From Rheinheimera sp. (GTDB taxonomy: Bacteria; Pseudomonadota; Gammaproteobacteria; Enterobacterales; Alteromonadaceae), in assembly GCA_003543135.1 (NCBI GenBank), contig DPJG01000010.1, positions 1 to 64,000 of the forward strand: a DNA stretch of 64,000 bases. Direction: 5' to 3'. Made by a program: the position numbers and the translations under genes. Positions 44,636 to 52,857 of the stretch are shown here, one piece after another. Positions within the stretch are counted from its first letter, which is position 1; each line of letters opens with the position of its first letter. The notes beneath the pieces were generated by a model, which did no database searches, was not told the DNA's origin, and saw nothing but the letters and a program-made list of their open reading frames with translations.

Positions 44636-45106
44636 ATGAAAAAATTCAATCTGTTAGCTTTAGTTTTGTCCTCAGTTCTTGTGGCCGGTGTCAGCACTGC
44701 AGTTTTGGCTGGTGATCGCCATGGTGGTCACGGTAGCCATTTATTAGCCGATGGCAAAATGTTTAAAGGGCTGGATTTAACCGACGCACAAAAAACGCAG
44801 GTAGATGCGCTGTTAAAAGCCCACCGCGAACAAATGCTGAATAAAGCTGAACGTTATGCCATGCATGAAGAGCTGCAGTCTGTGTTAATCAGCGACACTT
44901 TTGATGAAGCCGGTGTGCGGGTCATTCTGGAAAAACAGCAGGCGAAAAAACTGGAGCAGGAAGTCGCGCAGCTGAAACTGCAACACCAAATCCGGGCTTT
45001 ATTAACGCCGGAGCAAAAAGCCAAACTGGATGAACGTAAAGCAAAAATGCGCCAGCGTATGCAGGAAAAGATGGCAGAGCACCAGGGCAAAGCAGGCACT
45101 GAATAA
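44636..45106 (+). CDS. cpxP: Periplasmic CpxP/Spy-family protein
   Basis: A 156-residue exported helical protein, signal peptide about residues 1-27 (ending VLA-GDR). The two LTxxQ motifs of the CpxP/Spy family are present: LDLTDAQKTQVDALL and ALLTPEQKAKLDE. Family members damp the Cpx kinase or chaperone misfolded proteins. The start ATG 44636 has GGAG 6 bases upstream; a first Met codon at 44624 includes that ribosome site and is less likely. The divergent cpxRA-like pair and a CpxR-type box suggest direct control. Confidence 0.87.
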   Translation: MKKFNLLALVLSSVLVAGVSTAVLAGDRHGGHGSHLLADGKMFKGLDLTDAQKTQVDALLKAHREQMLNKAERYAMHEELQSVLISDTFDEAGVRVILEKQQAKKLEQEVAQLKLQHQIRALLTPEQKAKLDERKAKMRQRMQEKMAEHQGKAGTE

Positions 45107-45142
45107 GCAAAGCCGCAGTTCGCTTTTTGAAAAGCGTACACA

Positions 45143-45168
45143 ACAAAGCCGGATTATTCCGGCTTTGT
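45143..45168 (+). terminator. Terminator after cpxP-like gene
   Basis: ACAAAGCCGG (45143-45152) pairs with CCGGCTTTGT (45159-45168) around a 6-base loop. Confidence 0.75.
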
Positions 45169-45525
45169 GTTGTCTGGCTGGCAGCTATTACACAGAATTA
45201 CGCCGATACAGCCGTGAAAAGCTAAAAAAATCATCAGTCTGGAAAAATAATTGGAGCAATCACTTTAAACAGCGATGCATAAATAGCGACAGGATTTTAG
45301 TTGGCGCTGCGCTTTTATATCAGCAGTTACTTAACCATCTCAGAGTTTTATCTAAAAAATATTTAAACAACACAATGGTATTCATTGGTTTTTATTAACA
45401 AATTTACCTAAAAACCTTGGTTGTGTTCAGCCTTTTTTACTCTATCTTGGAACCCTGACGGGCTGTGCCTGACTGCTGTAACAGGTAATTCCCGAACATA
45501 ATCAATAACAAGATGGGGATAGACG
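45169..45525. other. AT-rich region upstream of the lipase gene
   Basis: About 355 bases without a gene, AT-rich between 45190 and 45420 with many A/T runs. It likely holds the promoter of the secreted lipase gene; the ribosome site GGGGA lies near 45514-45518. No operator is recognised. Confidence 0.35.
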
Positions 45526-46581
45526 ATGAAACTTATATACTCGCTGGCGGCTGTTGCAGCCTTCAGCTTCCAGGCGCAGGCAGCGGTGGCCGGTTATCCG
45601 GTGGTGCTGATCCATGGTTTTCAACCAGACCAATTAAAAACAAAACCAGCAGCGGCCGATGTCACCCGCAATGGCGAGTCATACTGGCAGAACTACTGGA
45701 ATGCCAGAGCTGATGTGCGGATTGACTGGCCATCCCATGAGCGTATCAAAGGCAAAATTGCCACCGACTATGTCTGGCCCAAACTGAAAGAATTATCGCT
45801 GAATAACACCTGCAAGAATGGCTGCATTATTGTCAGCCACTCGACCGGCGATTTAGTCAGCCGGTATCTGATTGACAATCAGGCACTCTGGCTGCAAAAC
45901 GCTGGCTTAACGCCCCTGAATATTGTGGCAACTTTCGACTTTGCCGGTGCTGGTGGTGGTTCAGAGCTGGCCGATTTGGCGGTTAATGTGGCGACAGGCG
46001 GTGGCTTAATTGATGCTGCACTAAAAGCCGCTTTGTCTTTGTGGCTGGGTGAAATCCCCAGCGCCACCAATGTCGGCGTGTTGCAGGATTTAAGAGTCAA
46101 TAGCGCACGGCAGCTCGCGGCCATGCCAAGCAGCCGGGTGCCGCGGTTACGTTTTGCCGGTGCCTCTTCTGCCTTTTTAGGCCTGACCAGCCCGTTTTTA
46201 CCAGGTAATGATGATGGTGTCGTGGCACCACATTCCAGTTGTGGTGCTTCAGCGGCAGCAGCTTTTGACAGCTGCTCGGGCTCAGTTGCTTTTGATGGCA
46301 AACTGACCAGCCAGACCGGTGTCAGCAACTTTATGCCTTATCACTATCCGATGCTGATGAGCCAGGACTACAGCCACAGCAATCTGATAGACGCGGCCAG
46401 GCGTGGCAATGTTACTGCAGTGTACAGCAGCCGAACTTATCTGAACGGCAAGGCGCTGAGTTTTACCACTTATGACGAAAGCCGTGGCTGGTGGATCTTC
46501 GCCTCTAAGTACCGGGTGGTCAAAGGGTCGGAAACTTACAGTATGTCTGACTTGTTATACCGCACCGCCAATCAGGGTTAA
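45526..46581 (+). CDS. Secreted lipase/esterase-like alpha/beta hydrolase
   Basis: A 351-residue exported hydrolase: signal peptide about residues 1-20 (FQAQA-AVA), oxyanion-type VVLIHGFQP near the N-terminus, and the serine nucleophile in VSHSTGD (a GxSxG-like elbow with Ser in place of the first Gly). An acidic DDGVVAPHSSCG and several His follow. The cysteines in NNTCKNGC, HSSCG and FDSCSG may be disulfides. It resembles short bacterial triacylglycerol lipases, but substrate is open. Translationally coupled to the next gene. Confidence 0.8.
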   Translation: MKLIYSLAAVAAFSFQAQAAVAGYPVVLIHGFQPDQLKTKPAAADVTRNGESYWQNYWNARADVRIDWPSHERIKGKIATDYVWPKLKELSLNNTCKNGCIIVSHSTGDLVSRYLIDNQALWLQNAGLTPLNIVATFDFAGAGGGSELADLAVNVATGGGLIDAALKAALSLWLGEIPSATNVGVLQDLRVNSARQLAAMPSSRVPRLRFAGASSAFLGLTSPFLPGNDDGVVAPHSSCGASAAAAFDSCSGSVAFDGKLTSQTGVSNFMPYHYPMLMSQDYSHSNLIDAARRGNVTAVYSSRTYLNGKALSFTTYDESRGWWIFASKYRVVKGSETYSMSDLLYRTANQG

Positions 46582-47654
46582 TGATGAACAAGGGTTATGG
46601 CTGGGCGCTGGTGGCACTGACGATGCTCTCTGGCGCCTGTTGGTGGTGGTTCAGCGGGCATGATGCAGTGCCACAGCTTCAGACTGAGGCTGTGGCAAAA
46701 CCAGCGTCTGCTCAGGTTAAAACTGGGGCTGCCAACAAAACTCAGGGCACTGAGGTGGTTGAAGTGAAAGAACAGCTGCCGGAGGAGCTGCAACAAAGTT
46801 TTACACTGGTGGCACAAAGTTATGCAGCTGAAGTGGCAACGCCGGCTTATTCAAGGCCACTGAGCAGTGCTGACACTCAGCTGTTGGCGCCCAATCAGTT
46901 TTTTGCCCAGACCATTCCACTGACCGAAGGCGGTAGTATCCGCCTCGAAGCCAGTCAATATAGATTCAGTTACCCTGAGCCGGTGCAGGTCAGCCTCATC
47001 AGCCAGGGTATTGAATTAAACGGCGTGCAGGTACAATTGCTGTCGCAGCAAAACGGCGAGCTGTTAGCCAGCCAGGCGCTGACAGGGCAGGATGGCCGTT
47101 ATGATGCTGTATTAACGCCACAGGCGCCTGATCAAGGACAAGGCTGGGATGGTGAGCTGGAGGTGCGTTTTGTGTTTGACGCCCGGGGTGAAACACAGCA
47201 GCTGCAAACTGCCATTGAATACAGCCAGCCGGTGGCCGAAATTACTGCTGTGGGTAGCCCTTCGCCTGTTGGCGCCGATTTGGTGATCCCGTTGCAGTTA
47301 ACGGTAAAACAAGCGGGCTTTTACCGGCTTCGCGCCAATTTATTCAGTGAAGATGGCCAACCACTGGCACAGCTCACCGCTACGGACAGACTCAGCAGCG
47401 GCGCAGAACAGTTAAAACTGAAGGTGCATAAGTCGGTACTGGCAGGACGCAGTGGCCCTTATTGGCTCAGAACCTTTGTGCTGGAGCAAATGTCGGCGTC
47501 GCCGGCAGAGCCAACCCGTTATGGCAAAAGTGCAAAGCCTGAATATAAGGTGGAGTATTTGTCGCTGGATAGTTTATCGGATGAACCGGCACAGTTGTCG
47601 GACGAAGAGCGGCAGCGGCTGGAGCTGTTGCAAAAACTGGCCGGTAAACAATAA
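46581..47654 (+). CDS. Membrane-anchored beta-sandwich partner of the secreted hydrolase (DUF4785-like)
   Basis: A 357-residue protein starting with ATG at 46581 that shares a base with the hydrolase stop (TAATGATG), so the two genes form an operon. One N-terminal membrane helix (about residues 8-24, or an export signal) precedes an acidic linker. Two beta domains follow (about 110-200 and 225-330), the segments GGSIRLEASQYRFSYPEPVQVSLISQG and DLVIPLQLTVKQAGFYRLRANLF suggesting Ig-like folds as in DUF4785 proteins. Its place downstream of a lipase invites comparison with lipase foldases (LifO), but those are all-helical, so this is something else. Function inferred only from coupling. Confidence 0.75.
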   Translation: MMNKGYGWALVALTMLSGACWWWFSGHDAVPQLQTEAVAKPASAQVKTGAANKTQGTEVVEVKEQLPEELQQSFTLVAQSYAAEVATPAYSRPLSSADTQLLAPNQFFAQTIPLTEGGSIRLEASQYRFSYPEPVQVSLISQGIELNGVQVQLLSQQNGELLASQALTGQDGRYDAVLTPQAPDQGQGWDGELEVRFVFDARGETQQLQTAIEYSQPVAEITAVGSPSPVGADLVIPLQLTVKQAGFYRLRANLFSEDGQPLAQLTATDRLSSGAEQLKLKVHKSVLAGRSGPYWLRTFVLEQMSASPAEPTRYGKSAKPEYKVEYLSLDSLSDEPAQLSDEERQRLELLQKLAGKQ

Positions 47655-47752
47655 GCTGCAGCCTATTTGGCCAAGGTTGCAGCTTATGTTTAAAAGGGTT
47701 TTATTCAGGTTTTTTTGAAGGGTTCTGTTCCGAGCCTGCGTAGCAAACGAAG

Positions 47753-47775
47753 CCGGCGCCTGAATTTGGCGCCGG
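47753..47775. terminator. GC-rich hairpin between lipase operon and ntrC
   Basis: CCGGCGCC (47753-47760) pairs with GGCGCCGG (47768-47775) around 7 bases; no strong T run follows on the minus strand, so it may terminate ntrC weakly. Confidence 0.55.
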
Positions 47776-47778
47776 ATC

Positions 47779-49188
47779 TTATTCCATATCCAGTTCTTTG
47801 AGTTTGCGTGTCAGTGTATTACGGCCCCAGCCAAGACGTTTGGCGGCGTCCTGTTTATGACCATGGGTAAACTGCAGCGCTTGTTTCAGCACAATACGTT
47901 CAAACTCAGGGCCTGCTTCTGACAGAATATCTTCTTCACCTGCATTGAGTTTTTGTTGCACCCAGGCCGCCAGTAAGTCCTGCCAGCTGTGATGTTGCTC
48001 ACCATTGGCGGTACTGTACACTTTGGGCGCGGCGGTCAGTTCAGGTGGTAAATCTGACAATAACACCTGTTTACCGCTGGCCATCACTGTTAACCAGCGA
48101 CAAGTGTTTTCCAGCTGGCGCACATTACCCGGCCAGTCGAGCTGACTCAGGTACTTTTCGGTGTCGCTGGCCAGACTTTTGGCTTCAACATTCAGCTCTT
48201 TGGCGGCTTGTTGTAAAAAGTGTTGCGCCAGCTTTGGAATGTCCTGTTTGCGATCTTTGAGTGCCGGTATATGAATGCGGATCACGTTCAGGCGATGGAA
48301 TAAATCTTCCCGGAATTTTCCTTCAGCCACCAGTTGCTCCAGATTCTGGTGGGTAGCGGCAATAATACGCACATCCACATTAACACCCTGATGACCACCG
48401 ACTCGGTAAAACTGACCATCGGCCAGCACTCTTAATAACCGGGTTTGCACGTCCAGCGGCATATCACCAATTTCATCGAGGAATAAAGTGCCGCCATCAG
48501 CCTGTTCAAAACGGCCTTTACGCAGATTGGCGGCGCCGGTAAAAGCGCCTTTTTCATGGCCAAAGAGTTCAGATTCAATCAGATCTTTTGGAATGGCGGC
48601 CATATTCAGCGCGATAAAAGGCTGTTCGCTGCGTGGGCTGTGTTTGTGCAGCGCATGCGCCACCAGCTCTTTACCTGTGCCGCTCTGACCATTAATCAGC
48701 ACGCTGATGCTGGAGCGTGACAAACGGCCTATGGCACGAAACACCTCCTGCATCGCCGGTGCTTCACCGATAATTTCAGTCAGCGCTGAAGATGCGACTG
48801 GGGCTTGTTTGGGTTTTTTGGCGCTGGCGTGTTCCAAAGCGCGGCTGATGAGTGCCACTGCTTCGTTAATATCAAAAGGTTTGGGCAAATATTCAAATGC
48901 GCCTCTTTTAAAGGCATTGACCGCACTGTCTAAGTCGGAGTGGGCCGTCATAATAATCACCGGCAACTCGGGGGCAAGCTGTTGCAGTTTGGACAGCAAC
49001 GCCATGCCATCAGTACCAGGCATGCGGATATCTGACACCACCACAGCCGGCTGGTCGTATTCAAGGCGCTGTAACATTAAATCCGCTGAGGCATAACTTT
49101 CACAGGCAATGCCGGCACGGGCCAGCGCTTTTTCCAGTACCCAACGGATCGAGTTGTCATCATCAATAATCCAGACATCCTGATGCAT
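47779..49188 (-). CDS. ntrC: Nitrogen regulator NtrC (NRI)
   Basis: A 469-residue sigma54-dependent activator, phosphorylated by NtrB under nitrogen limitation. It has the receiver domain (about residues 4-120; WIIDDDNSIRWVL and VVVSDIRMPG) and the AAA+ domain (about 140-370; Walker A GQSGTGKE, sigma54-contact GAFTGA, GGTLFLDEIGD). A Fis-type helix-turn-helix ends it (about 425-467; LKQALQFTHGHKQDAAKRLGWGRNTLTRKL). The acid DDD pocket and GAFTGA loop are intact. It starts 2 bases after the ntrB stop. Confidence 0.97.
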   Translation of the reverse strand: MHQDVWIIDDDNSIRWVLEKALARAGIACESYASADLMLQRLEYDQPAVVVSDIRMPGTDGMALLSKLQQLAPELPVIIMTAHSDLDSAVNAFKRGAFEYLPKPFDINEAVALISRALEHASAKKPKQAPVASSALTEIIGEAPAMQEVFRAIGRLSRSSISVLINGQSGTGKELVAHALHKHSPRSEQPFIALNMAAIPKDLIESELFGHEKGAFTGAANLRKGRFEQADGGTLFLDEIGDMPLDVQTRLLRVLADGQFYRVGGHQGVNVDVRIIAATHQNLEQLVAEGKFREDLFHRLNVIRIHIPALKDRKQDIPKLAQHFLQQAAKELNVEAKSLASDTEKYLSQLDWPGNVRQLENTCRWLTVMASGKQVLLSDLPPELTAAPKVYSTANGEQHHSWQDLLAAWVQQKLNAGEEDILSEAGPEFERIVLKQALQFTHGHKQDAAKRLGWGRNTLTRKLKELDME

Positions 49189-49190
49189 GC

Positions 49191-50288
49191 TTAAGCTCCT
49201 TCGTGATGGGCCGTACTGTTAATCGGCAGATATAAAGTAAATTCGGTACGCCCTGGCCAGCTGTCACAATCAATCCAGCCACCATGCTGATGAATAAGGG
49301 TTTGGGCAATAGACAAACCAAGGCCGGTGCCGCCCTGTTTGCCGCTGACCATAGGGTAAAACAGCGTGTCTTTAATCTCAGGCGGAATACCAGGGCCATT
49401 GTCGATGACTTTTATGGTGGCCACTAAACGGTGGCGGCGGCCATGAATGGTGTGCTGATGCAAAATACGGCTTTGCAAAGTGATATCCCCCCCTTGTACC
49501 AGCGCTTGTTGGGCGTTGCGCACTATATTCAGCAGGGCTTGTTCAATCAGCTCCGGATCGAGTAAAAAATCCGGAATGCTGGGGTCATAATCGCGGCAAA
49601 ACTGCACGTCAGAAGGGTTGTCCATTTGCGCCAGCTGACACACCCGCTCGATGATCTGATGTAAATTGGCAAGGCTGCGTTGTGGTGGTTTATAAGGGCC
49701 AAGTAGCCGGTCCACTAAATTTCTAAGCCGGTCGGCCTGGGCGATAATCAGCTGGGTATATTCTTTTTGTTCATCATTGAGCGATTCTTCCAGTAACTGC
49801 GCTGCGCCCCGCAACCCACCCAAAGGGTTTTTAATTTCATGGGCCAGACCACGAATCAGCTCTCTTGCCGCTAAATGCTGGTGCTGCTGCAAACTTTCCA
49901 TGCTGATTTTGCGTTGTTGATCTACTTGCTTCAGTTCCACCAACACTGACGGTTGTTCTGTCTCCAGGCTGCTGGCGGTGATATCCAGCAGAATATGGCG
50001 GCCGTCGGGCAATACGGTATGCACATCGCTGATACCAAAACCTTGTTTGGTAGAAAGTGTACTGAGTAAACGACTGGCATGCAGTTCGCTAAATTGAAAC
50101 AGGGCAGGAAAGTATTGATTCAGCAGTCGTTTTTCACCAATGCTGAGTAATGCACAGCAGGCAGTATTAAAATACTGCACCTGTAATTGGGCATCCAACA
50201 CCATAATGGCGGTGGTCAGGTGATTGGCATAATCAATGCCGGCTAAATTTAATGCTGGTTGAGTCAAGCTGCTGGCCCTCTGCACCAC
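49191..50288 (-). CDS. ntrB: Nitrogen sensor kinase NtrB (NRII)
   Basis: A kinase/phosphatase of up to 365 residues that controls NtrC in response to PII. It has a PAS domain (about residues 22-110), HisKA with GLAHEIKNPLGGLRGAAQLL (acceptor His), and HATPase with NIVRNAQQALVQGG and GGTGLGLSIAQTLI. The start is unsure: GTG at 50288 overlaps an NtrC-type box, while TTG at 50267 has a GAGGG site 8 bases before it and gives a length closer to E. coli NtrB. Coordinates use the longer form. Downstream: ntrC. Confidence 0.95.
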   Translation of the reverse strand: MVQRASSLTQPALNLAGIDYANHLTTAIMVLDAQLQVQYFNTACCALLSIGEKRLLNQYFPALFQFSELHASRLLSTLSTKQGFGISDVHTVLPDGRHILLDITASSLETEQPSVLVELKQVDQQRKISMESLQQHQHLAARELIRGLAHEIKNPLGGLRGAAQLLEESLNDEQKEYTQLIIAQADRLRNLVDRLLGPYKPPQRSLANLHQIIERVCQLAQMDNPSDVQFCRDYDPSIPDFLLDPELIEQALLNIVRNAQQALVQGGDITLQSRILHQHTIHGRRHRLVATIKVIDNGPGIPPEIKDTLFYPMVSGKQGGTGLGLSIAQTLIHQHGGWIDCDSWPGRTEFTLYLPINSTAHHEGA

Positions 50289-50297
50289 TTTAGTGCA
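50281..50297. promoter_or_regulatory. NtrC-type box at the ntrB start
   Basis: TGCACCA-CTT-TAGTGCA at 50281-50297 matches the TGCACCA-N3-TGGTGCA consensus in 13 of 14 arm bases. It lies over the first possible ntrB start codon, so bound NtrC-P could repress the ntrBC promoter as at E. coli glnLp. Confidence 0.8.
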
Positions 50298-50343
50298 TCA
50301 AAACCGGCAGTGTAGCGGTTGCGGGCTGAAAATTCAGCCCTGA

Positions 50344-50360
50344 TGCACTATTTTGGTGAA
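50344..50360. promoter_or_regulatory. Second NtrC-type box upstream of ntrB
   Basis: TGCACTA-TTT-TGGTGAA at 50344-50360 matches 12 of 14 arm bases. It overlaps the stop codon of the DUF4124 gene, and its centre is 63 bases (six helical turns) from the first box. Confidence 0.65.
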
Positions 50361-50863
50361 ATTATCGAAGCTCTATGTAAATAGAAGGTCGTGGTAGGAC
50401 TAGTTGCAATAACCTTGCCGCTTTCGTTCAGCAGCTCCAGCATTAACTGATGTTCGCCGCGCTCCACATCATGCAGAATAAAATTGGCATTACCGGTTGG
50501 GCCAGCCACCTGCTTGCCATCCAGATAAAGTTTGACCCTAAGGCCAGTGGCAAACATAGGTTTGATTTGCCCTGACACATACACAGTACCGCTGTTTTCG
50601 CGCACTGTGCCTTGTTGTTCCGGCTTGGAGATAGCCACTTCAAATTTGGTATCTTCCTGCACCACAGGGGTAGACAAGGGGACAGACGACGTTGGTGCCA
50701 TAATGGTGGCATTGTCTTTGACTGTGACCTGAGTAGCGCCCGGGCTTGGACTGTCAGAAAATACCAGATTGTTGTTTTTGTCTTTAGTAACAAAAACCTT
50801 TTTGTCATCTGCCGCCGACAAAGCCAATGAAGTGATTAACAACAACCAAACTGCTTTTTTCAT
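50348..50863 (-). CDS. DUF4124-type exported protein
   Basis: A 171-residue exported protein (signal peptide about residues 1-17) with the DUF4124 pattern: KKVFVTKDKNNNLVFSDSPSPGATQVTV. It has a C-terminal strand-rich part (GQIKPMFATGLRVKLYLDGKQVAG) resembling an Ig-like fold. The family is common in gammaproteobacteria between glnA and ntrB, and its role is unknown. It is transcribed with neither a strong terminator nor a gap before ntrB beyond 59 bases that hold two NtrC-type boxes. Confidence 0.85.
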   Translation of the reverse strand: MKKAVWLLLITSLALSAADDKKVFVTKDKNNNLVFSDSPSPGATQVTVKDNATIMAPTSSVPLSTPVVQEDTKFEVAISKPEQQGTVRENSGTVYVSGQIKPMFATGLRVKLYLDGKQVAGPTGNANFILHDVERGEHQLMLELLNESGKVIATSPTTTFYLHRASIISPK

Positions 50864-50941
50864 TTTATACCTATAACAACAAGTGAGTCGTTTAGTAATT
50901 TTTTGTTTACTCTATCGTGCTTTATTGCATTTGACCAGAAC

Positions 50942-50967
50942 AAAAAGCCCGCAAATGCGGGCTTTTT
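50942..50967. terminator. glnA terminator
   Basis: AAAAAGCCCGC (50942-50952) pairs perfectly with GCGGGCTTTTT (50957-50967) around AAAT, and serves glnA on the minus strand. Confidence 0.88.
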
Positions 50968-51020
50968 CTGGTACGACTTGTTGTCATTTGTGAACAGGTT
51001 TCGCGGCTGCGATTTTGCTG

Positions 51021-52430
51021 TTAAACGCTGTAATACAGTTCGTATTCCAGTGGGTGTACGGCCATAGAAACACGTTTGGCTTCAGCACGTTTTAATGCGA
51101 TATAAGCATCGATCATCGCATCTGACATCACGCCGCCTTTGGTGAAGATAGCGCGTGATTTGTCCAGGTTGTCCAGTGCTTCGTCTAAAGAACCACAGAC
51201 CTGAGGGATCAGTGCTTCTTCTTCCGGTGGCAGGTCATACAAGTCTTTATCCATGGCATCGCCTGGGTGGATCTTGTTCTGGATACCATCCAGACCGGCC
51301 ATCAGCTGAGCCACAAAGGCCAGGTACGGGTTGGCCGCCGGATCCGGGAAACGTACTTCAATACGACGGGCCTTGGCACTTGGTACCAGCGGAATGCGTA
51401 CAGAAGCAGAACGGTTACGGGCTGAATAAGCCAGCATCACCGGGGCTTCATAGTGTGGCACCAGACGCTTGTACGAGTTGGTTGACGGGTTGGTAAAAGC
51501 GTTGATTGCTTTGGCGTGTTTGATAATACCGCCAATGTAATACAAGGCCATTTCTGACAGACCGGCATATTTATCACCGGCAAACAGGTTGACGCCGTCT
51601 TTGGCTAAAGACTGGTGGCAGTGCATGCCTGAACCGTTGTCACCTACAATTGGTTTTGGCATAAAAGTCACAGTCTTGCCGTACATGTTGGCCACGTTAT
51701 GTACTACATATTTCAGCTGCTGAATTTCGTCGGCTTTTTTAGTTAAAGTGGCAAAGCGGGTGGCAATTTCGTTTTGACCGGCGGTTGCAACTTCGTGGTG
51801 ATGCGCTTCAACCACCTGACCCATCTCTTCCAGTACCATACACATGGCGCTGCGGATGTCGTGGTGTTGATCTACCGGTGGTACCGGGAAATAACCGCCT
51901 TTTACACCTGGACGGTGTGCCAGGTTGCCACCTTCATAACCTTTGTCTGAGTTCCAGGCTGCTTCTGTCGAGTCGATTTTGAACATAGCGCCAGACATGT
52001 CGTTTTTAAACTTCACGTCATCAAACATAAACCACTCAGGTTCAGGCCCGAACAATACAGTGTCAGCAATACCTGTTGATTTTAAATATTCTTCCGCACG
52101 TTTAGCGATAGAACGCGGGCAACGGTCATAACCTTGCATAGTGCTTGGTTCAATCACGTCACAGCTGATCAGAATAGTGGTTTCTTCAAAAAACGGATCC
52201 AGCACCATAGATGCCGCATCTGGCATCAGGATCATGTCCGAGTCGTTGATACCTTTCCAGCCTGCAATTGAAGAACCGTCAAACATTTTGCCGTCTTCAA
52301 AAAAGTCTTCATTAATCTGGCTGGCAGGAATAGTCACATGCTGCTCTTTACCCTTGGTATCAGTAAAACGTAAATCAACAAACTTCACGTCGTTTTCTTT
52401 CATAAAACTCAGAACGTTCGATGCAGACAT
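51021..52430 (-). CDS. glnA: Glutamine synthetase type I
   Basis: A 469-residue GSI-beta that joins ammonia and glutamate using ATP. It shows [50 protein letters not shown] and [11 protein letters not shown] near the active site. The adenylylation tyrosine is in [12 protein letters not shown] near the C-terminus, so activity can be switched by GlnE. ATG at 52430 has a GGAGG site. A strong upstream NtrC region and sigma54-like promoter support nitrogen control. Confidence 0.97.
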   Translation of the reverse strand: MSASNVLSFMKENDVKFVDLRFTDTKGKEQHVTIPASQINEDFFEDGKMFDGSSIAGWKGINDSDMILMPDAASMVLDPFFEETTILISCDVIEPSTMQGYDRCPRSIAKRAEEYLKSTGIADTVLFGPEPEWFMFDDVKFKNDMSGAMFKIDSTEAAWNSDKGYEGGNLAHRPGVKGGYFPVPPVDQHHDIRSAMCMVLEEMGQVVEAHHHEVATAGQNEIATRFATLTKKADEIQQLKYVVHNVANMYGKTVTFMPKPIVGDNGSGMHCHQSLAKDGVNLFAGDKYAGLSEMALYYIGGIIKHAKAINAFTNPSTNSYKRLVPHYEAPVMLAYSARNRSASVRIPLVPSAKARRIEVRFPDPAANPYLAFVAQLMAGLDGIQNKIHPGDAMDKDLYDLPPEEEALIPQVCGSLDEALDNLDKSRAIFTKGGVMSDAMIDAYIALKRAEAKRVSMAVHPLEYELYYSV

Positions 52431-52496
52431 GCAATCCTCCGGATGAATCGGGTGTTAAATCAAGCTGTTTTCAGGTTTTCGGTTGAACCGATAAGT

Positions 52497-52512
52497 TGCG
52501 CTAACAAAGCCA
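52497..52512 (-). promoter_or_regulatory. Candidate sigma54 promoter of glnA
   Basis: On the minus strand TGGCTTTGTTAGCGCA has the invariant GG and GC of the sigma54 -24/-12 pair at correct spacing (TGGC-N9-GC-A). The -12 side (GCGCA instead of TTGCA) is imperfect. It lies about 70 bases upstream of glnA and about 90 bases downstream of two NtrC boxes, a geometry typical for NtrC enhancers. Confidence 0.6.
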
Positions 52513-52584
52513 GTTTTATGCCAACAATATAACTATTTGATTTGTATAATTATATCCTGAGGCATTATCCAGCTACGATTTAGT

Positions 52585-52603
52585 TGCGCACTAATGTGGT
52601 GCA
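52585..52603. promoter_or_regulatory. NtrC box 1 upstream of glnA
   Basis: CGCACTA-ATG-TGGTGCA matches 12 of 14 consensus arm bases. It is centred near 52595. Confidence 0.75.
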
Positions 52604-52607
52604 TTAG

Positions 52608-52624
52608 TGCATCAGACTGGTGCG
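52608..52624. promoter_or_regulatory. NtrC box 2 upstream of glnA
   Basis: TGCATCA-GAC-TGGTGCG matches 12 of 14 consensus arm bases. Its centre is 21 bases (two helical turns) from box 1, a spacing suitable for cooperative NtrC binding. Confidence 0.75.
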
Positions 52625-52638
52625 CAGTTGACATCCTT

Positions 52639-52656
52639 TGCACCAAATTTGATGCA
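52639..52656. promoter_or_regulatory. Possible NtrC box 3 upstream of glnA
   Basis: TGCACCA-AATT-TGATGCA is a near-palindrome with a 4-base spacer, one longer than in boxes 1 and 2. It is centred about three helical turns from box 2 and could be a weak site. Confidence 0.5.
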
Positions 52657-52857
52657 GCGCTAACGATAGCAACTTTCATCGGGCTGTCACGCTTTGCCGG
52701 TAAAAATTCAACAAAATGAAAAATAACGCTCAAAGCTTGCACTGATGTTTTTCTTTCTGGCAAAAAAAAGAGTAGAATACGCGCCCTTAATTTCAGAGAA
52801 ACTTACGTTGTAGACCCCGGGCTGATATTCCGTCAGCTGGCGCTACAGAGGATATAA

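Noticed and set aside
46581-47654. Lipase-specific foldase (LifO)
   Set aside because: LifO is almost wholly helical; this protein is beta-rich.
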